From the NCBI GenBank assembly GCA_003254905.1, contig QANU01073741.1:295454-359453 (forward strand): a stretch of 64,000 nucleotides of DNA, written 5' to 3'. Both the position numbers and the translations under genes were made by a program. Position 1 is the first letter of the stretch; every line of letters begins with the position of its first letter. Shown here one piece after another: positions 60,327 through 64,000 of this stretch. The notes beneath the pieces are model-generated. The model saw nothing but the letters and a program-made list of their open reading frames with translations, made no database searches and had not been told where the DNA came from. This stretch comes from Nissolia schottii. Taxonomy: Eukaryota > Streptophyta > Magnoliopsida > Fabales > Fabaceae.

Positions 60327-62907
60327 ATGGACTATCGATGGACCAACGGTAGGCAGGACACTGGTGGCCGCGACCGGAGGCAACTGAAAAAGGAGCAGGT
60401 AATAGATATAGTTTTTGTTTTAATTTTTTTTTTCCAATTAAGTGGAGCCTCTTTTTTTCTGCCTTTTGAGGAAGCTGTTGAGTTGTATATATCTGTTGTG
60501 ATTCCTTGTGTTGAGATGAATTGCTTTTTACAGGCGTATCAAGACTCCGTTATTGAGGATTTGTCGGAGGATTTTCGTTTGCCAATCCACCACAGGCCAA
60601 CAGAAAACGTTGATCTGGACAATGTAGAACAAGCATCTCTGGACACGCAGCTAACGTCATCTAATATTGGCTTCAAGCTTCTCCAAAAGATGGGATGGAA
60701 AGGAAAGGGTCTTGGGAAGGATGAGCAAGGTTTGTACTTTGTACTATGTAGTCAATAATTATCCATTTGTTCGTCTCTTCAACGAACTTCATCAATATAT
60801 CTATTGTTTTCTTTTCTGGTGTGTTGCACGAGTTTCCTTGACTCCTTGAGTATGACCCCTTCCCTTCTTTGCTACCCTCTATTGTAGCTCATTAGTGTTG
60901 TTTTACCCAGCTTTTATTAATTCTGTTATCTTCCTCTCTTCTCCTCATTCCTAAGGATTGGGGAGAATGGAAGACAAACTATTTCGCATGACTTTTATCT
61001 CATTGTGATGCTCTTGAGGTGACAAGTTTGTTTCTTTCCTAGTCACCTATTGTTGTGACATATAATACCTTTTGAACTCTTAAAATTTCGTCTGTTTTTT
61101 GTCCTTAGAGCCGTCACCTTCCATTGATCAACACGTAGTTGTTTGTTGTAAACAATGCCAATGATCATGGTAGTTTTTTGTTGTCTCTTTCCAGTATTTG
61201 TCTTGATTTTATACTTGCGTATGTTTAGGATAATGACCTTTAGAATTCTATTTAATGCACTGCAAAGTATTAGCACCATCCTTCTTTGGAGAAGAGTTGT
61301 TTCTTTTGCTTGGATTACCTGGTGTGTTTACACTTACTGCTCATTGTAACCTTTGGTAAATTGTATAATTTTTTCTTCTTTTCTTTCAATAGTAATTGTA
61401 TACATTCCTAATCATGGGATGCTTTCGCTGAAAGTGATTTGGCTTTGGCATTGGCCTTTACTAGAAATGCTATCTTGGTTTTTCAAATTGTCCTTCTGTA
61501 CTTGGGTTCAGGAATCATTGAACCAATAAAATCTGGGATTAGAGATCCAAGATTAGGGGTTGGCAAACAAGAAGAAGATGATTTTTTCACTGCAGAAGAA
61601 AATGTCCAGCGAAGAAAACTTGATGTTGAGTTGGAGGAGACAGAGGAACATGTGAGGAAGCGGGAGGTATGCTTTATAACTCCTTAGTAGTTGCTTTTAG
61701 TGCAAGAACCATGTAGTAGTATTGAGGTTGATGTTTACATTTTCTCAAACCTGCACCTAGTAGCAGAAGGCAGCATATAGCATATATGCTTGTCTTTTGA
61801 CCGGATTGGTATGTCATAAGGAACCATCAACTTTGGAAGGTCTTGAGAATTTCCTGCAGTTTTTATTACCTGGTGGCTTCTTCTGCCTGCTTCGTGCACA
61901 TTATGAAAATTCAGGTGTTAGCTGAACGTGAACAAAAAATTCAAACTGAGGTGAAAGAAATCCGGAAGGTGTTTTATTGTGATCTCTGCAACAAGCAATA
62001 CAAATTGGCAATGGAATTTGAAGCGCACTTGAGCTCTTATGATCACAATCACAGAAAGGTAGTTAATGTAACCAACAGTAACATGGTTTTGCTTTTGTTG
62101 ACTTGGTTCCGGAATCTGGAATTGGCTCAACTTTATTTTCTCTCCTAATGCAAATTCCTTTATTCTCATACAGCGTTTCAAACAAATGAAAGAAATGCAT
62201 GGTAGTAGTAGTCGGGATGATAGGCAAAAGCGAGAACAGCAGCGTCAAGAGAGAGAAATGGCCAAGTTTGCTCAAATGTATCTTTCTGCTCTTATACCTT
62301 ATGCACCTTTTTCATGTGATCTTTTGTAAAACTTTCTTTCCATTATTTTGTTTTGGCTATGGGTCCGGTTGTTGACCAGAGAACTAATTTTATGGTTTTA
62401 ACTTTCTTCTGCCCATGTCATCATGGGTTTTGGATTCCTTGATCTCAATCAGGGCTGACGCACAGAAGCAGCAACAGCTTCAACTGCAACAGGAGTCCGG
62501 ATCAGTGACAGTTTCCTCTGAAACTAAAACTGCGACTCCGCTTACAGATCAGGAGCAGCGGAATACTTTGAAGTTTGGTTTTTCTTCTAAAGGCACTACT
62601 TCCAAGGTATGTTCTCTTGTACCAAGGGCTTGTAAAGAAATCAGTCCATGACCTTATGGTACTTGTGAATATACTTGCAACTTTCATGGACTTCCTCATC
62701 ATCGAGTACTTGATGTTTTCTTCAAGTTTTTACAGTTTCAAACTTATACAATGTCCAGGTTTTTGCCTACTATTTTTATATGCTAACACCATTATTTCTT
62801 TTTGCCAATTCTTGCAGACCTCGATTGGTGCGAAGAAGCCAAATGTTGCGAAGAAGCCTAATGTTCCTATCTCCTCGATTTTTGGTAACGATTCCGATGA
62901 AGAATGA
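60327..62907 (+). CDS. G-patch and C2H2 zinc-finger protein (7 coding exons, 304 aa)
   Basis: G-patch proteins bind and activate DEAH-box RNA helicases; together with the zinc finger this suggests nuclear RNA processing. Coding exons: 60327-60398, 60534-60729, 61512-61666, 61915-62058, 62174-62277, 62453-62606, 62818-62907, all GT-AG and summing to 915 nt in frame. The G-patch covers residues about 65-108 (SNIGFKLLQKMGWKGKGLGK, then GIIEPI, DPRLGVGK). A single zinc finger follows (C163, C166, H179, and H185 or H187) in FYCDLCNKQYK, of the U1-like type. A Gln-rich segment and a short acidic C-terminus (GNDSDEE) end it. The order G-patch then zinc finger matches GPATCH8-type proteins and a known Arabidopsis family. 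ATG 60327 was chosen; ATG 60294 is in frame but a likely acceptor (TTGGCTAG at 60319) falls between them. A non-coding first exon probably ends at 59859 (CTCAAG|GTATTC). Confidence 0.92.
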
Positions 62908-63613
62908 TGAAACCTTACTCTTGGGAGCTATGAATCAGCTTGATACTACCACATCCTGCGTGGATTTGGATGTGGTTTATGAGATGCTTTATTTGGAATT
63001 TGTCACCATTGTTTAAGTGGGACAAAAAAATCATTTGGGAGTATATGTTGATCTGAAGAGTCTGAGTAAAAACAATATGCTGGAAAAGATTATTTATCGA
63101 TGTGACAATATTGTATGGTTTTAAACATATATATGAATATGAATGGTGAAGCGTCCCTTGTCAATTATGATATGTGCCACAACCAGTGAATCGTTAGTGC
63201 TAATTGCTAACGGATGAAAAAATATTTATCCAATCCTCATTTGAAGTAAAGCCAATGATTAATAAATATTTAATGAGCATAATTCTCGACCACAGAACTG
63301 TCCTAGCAGCAAAAGTAGACGCTTTATAGCATTTATTTGCTATCAACAAAGTTTTCATGATTGAGAAAAGTAAAAACGTAAAATCGTGGACGTGATTTAT
63401 ATGGTAAATCTATGTGGTACTGTAGTAGTATTAAGTTTAACTTTCTTTCCCTTGCTCTTTTAGTCGGCAGGTTGGGTATGTTGTTTCCTTGCAAAGTGGG
63501 GTTGTAATTTTGCTTTTATTTGGGCATTCGCCTTGTTATTTATCAAACTAAATTTCACCTCAAAATCGTCTGATTTTACGATTTAGGTTGAGATTTTATT
63601 GGCTACCACGTGC

Positions 63614-63655
<42 letters not shown>

Positions 63656-63829
63656 TACTGCTCAACACAGATTGAGATGAAGATTCTTTCAATCAGAAGC
63701 ACAGATAATAAGTACACCTGTGAACCCATGAAGGCAACCTGACGTATAGTAGTTACAACAGTTACTTTACAACACACGTACAAGATTATTACACATTAGT
63801 CTTAAAAGATAAATCCTCCAGAGGTCTGG
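62908..63829. other. 3' flanks of the convergent G-patch and aspartic protease genes
   Basis: The 3' UTR of the G-patch gene occupies the left part (about to 63130). The right part is 3' UTR of the minus-strand protease gene. An (AAT)n run at 63615-63655 is the only repeat. Confidence 0.55.
63615..63655. repeat. (AAT)n microsatellite
   Basis: About thirteen AAT units in a row. Translation on the other strand gives a meaningless run of Ile. Confidence 0.95.
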
Positions 63830-63914
63830 TTAGGCAGCTTCAGCAAAACCAAGTTGGAGATTCCCGTAGTCAAAGACAGTGTGATAGGCCCTCATGAAAA
63901 CATCACCCAGAATC
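63830..63914 (-). CDS. plant aspartic protease (phytepsin type), last exon only
   Basis: The exon opens after a CTGCAG acceptor and reads [20 protein letters not shown], then LGFAEAA and TAA at 63832-63830. This is the invariant C-terminal end of saposin-containing plant aspartic proteases (A1 family, vacuolar). The first base completes a TGG for the conserved Trp before ILGDVF, so the upstream intron is in phase 2. The rest of the gene lies beyond the window edge. Seen to 64000 is only intron. Confidence in the family is high because the string is diagnostic. Confidence 0.9.
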
Positions 63915-64000
63915 CTGCAGGCAGAGAGTAGTATCAACAAATAGGGACAAATCTTAGAACATTTGTACATAGTTGATCTGCACCGTGCATGTCTATGCAT

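Noticed and set aside
63583-63783. Minus-strand frame with a run of Ile
   Set aside because: It is translation of the (AAT)n microsatellite.
1-64000. CRISPR arrays, operons or bacterial-type systems
   Set aside because: The window is plant nuclear DNA with spliced genes; no spacer-repeat array or prokaryotic gene cluster was seen.

Overview
This is plant nuclear DNA, almost certainly from a legume and most likely Glycine (soybean or a close relative). The genes have GT-AG introns, the spacers are AT-rich, and there are solo LTRs, a hAT element, many MITE-like inverted repeats and plant-only gene families (PIF-type bHLH, PLS-class PPR, type I MADS, saposin-type aspartic protease). The genus is an inference from general resemblance, not from a search.

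Layout. 0-8.3 kb is gene-poor spacer with a few small repeats. 8.3-11.0 kb (+) holds a two-exon gene for a very acidic, probably disordered protein with a basic tail. 11.8-15.6 kb (-) holds a complete seven-exon PIF3-like bHLH gene; two short upstream ORFs lie just 5' of its start. 16.3-23.6 kb is spacer with a hairpin repeat, an 86-bp insert flanked by an 18-bp direct repeat, and two exon-like fragments. 23.8-25.5 kb (-) is an intronless PPR gene whose stop codon falls inside a still-readable E+ region. 27.4-30.7 kb (+) is a tandem pair of RCI2/PMP3 small membrane protein genes; a 198-bp solo LTR sits just upstream of the first. 32.7-36.0 kb is a non-autonomous hAT element with a solo LTR nested in it. 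36.1-48.5 kb is a tandem array of type I (AGL80-like) MADS-box units: copy 1 is open, copy 2 is split by a 2.9-kb solo LTR, and copy 3 is decayed. 52.7-55.4 kb (-) holds two small paralogous genes of an unnamed family with a shared WPSDEDRGRWGVA core. 60.3-62.9 kb (+) is a seven-coding-exon gene for a G-patch plus C2H2 zinc-finger protein, probably linked to RNA processing. At the right edge is the last exon of an aspartic protease (-).

The genes do not form a pathway; they are independent transcription units. The strongest structural story is the MADS array. Nested MITEs predate the tandem duplication, and two long LTRs plus another insertion hit only the middle unit afterwards. I found no CRISPR array, rRNA or functional tRNA gene, and nothing I would call a new biological system. 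The most checkable oddities are the PPR stop codon, the MADS array history, the PIF3 leader uORFs and the unnamed small-protein pair. A run of 344 Ns (43630-43973) lies inside one LTR. All exon borders are read by eye from splice signals and frame continuity.
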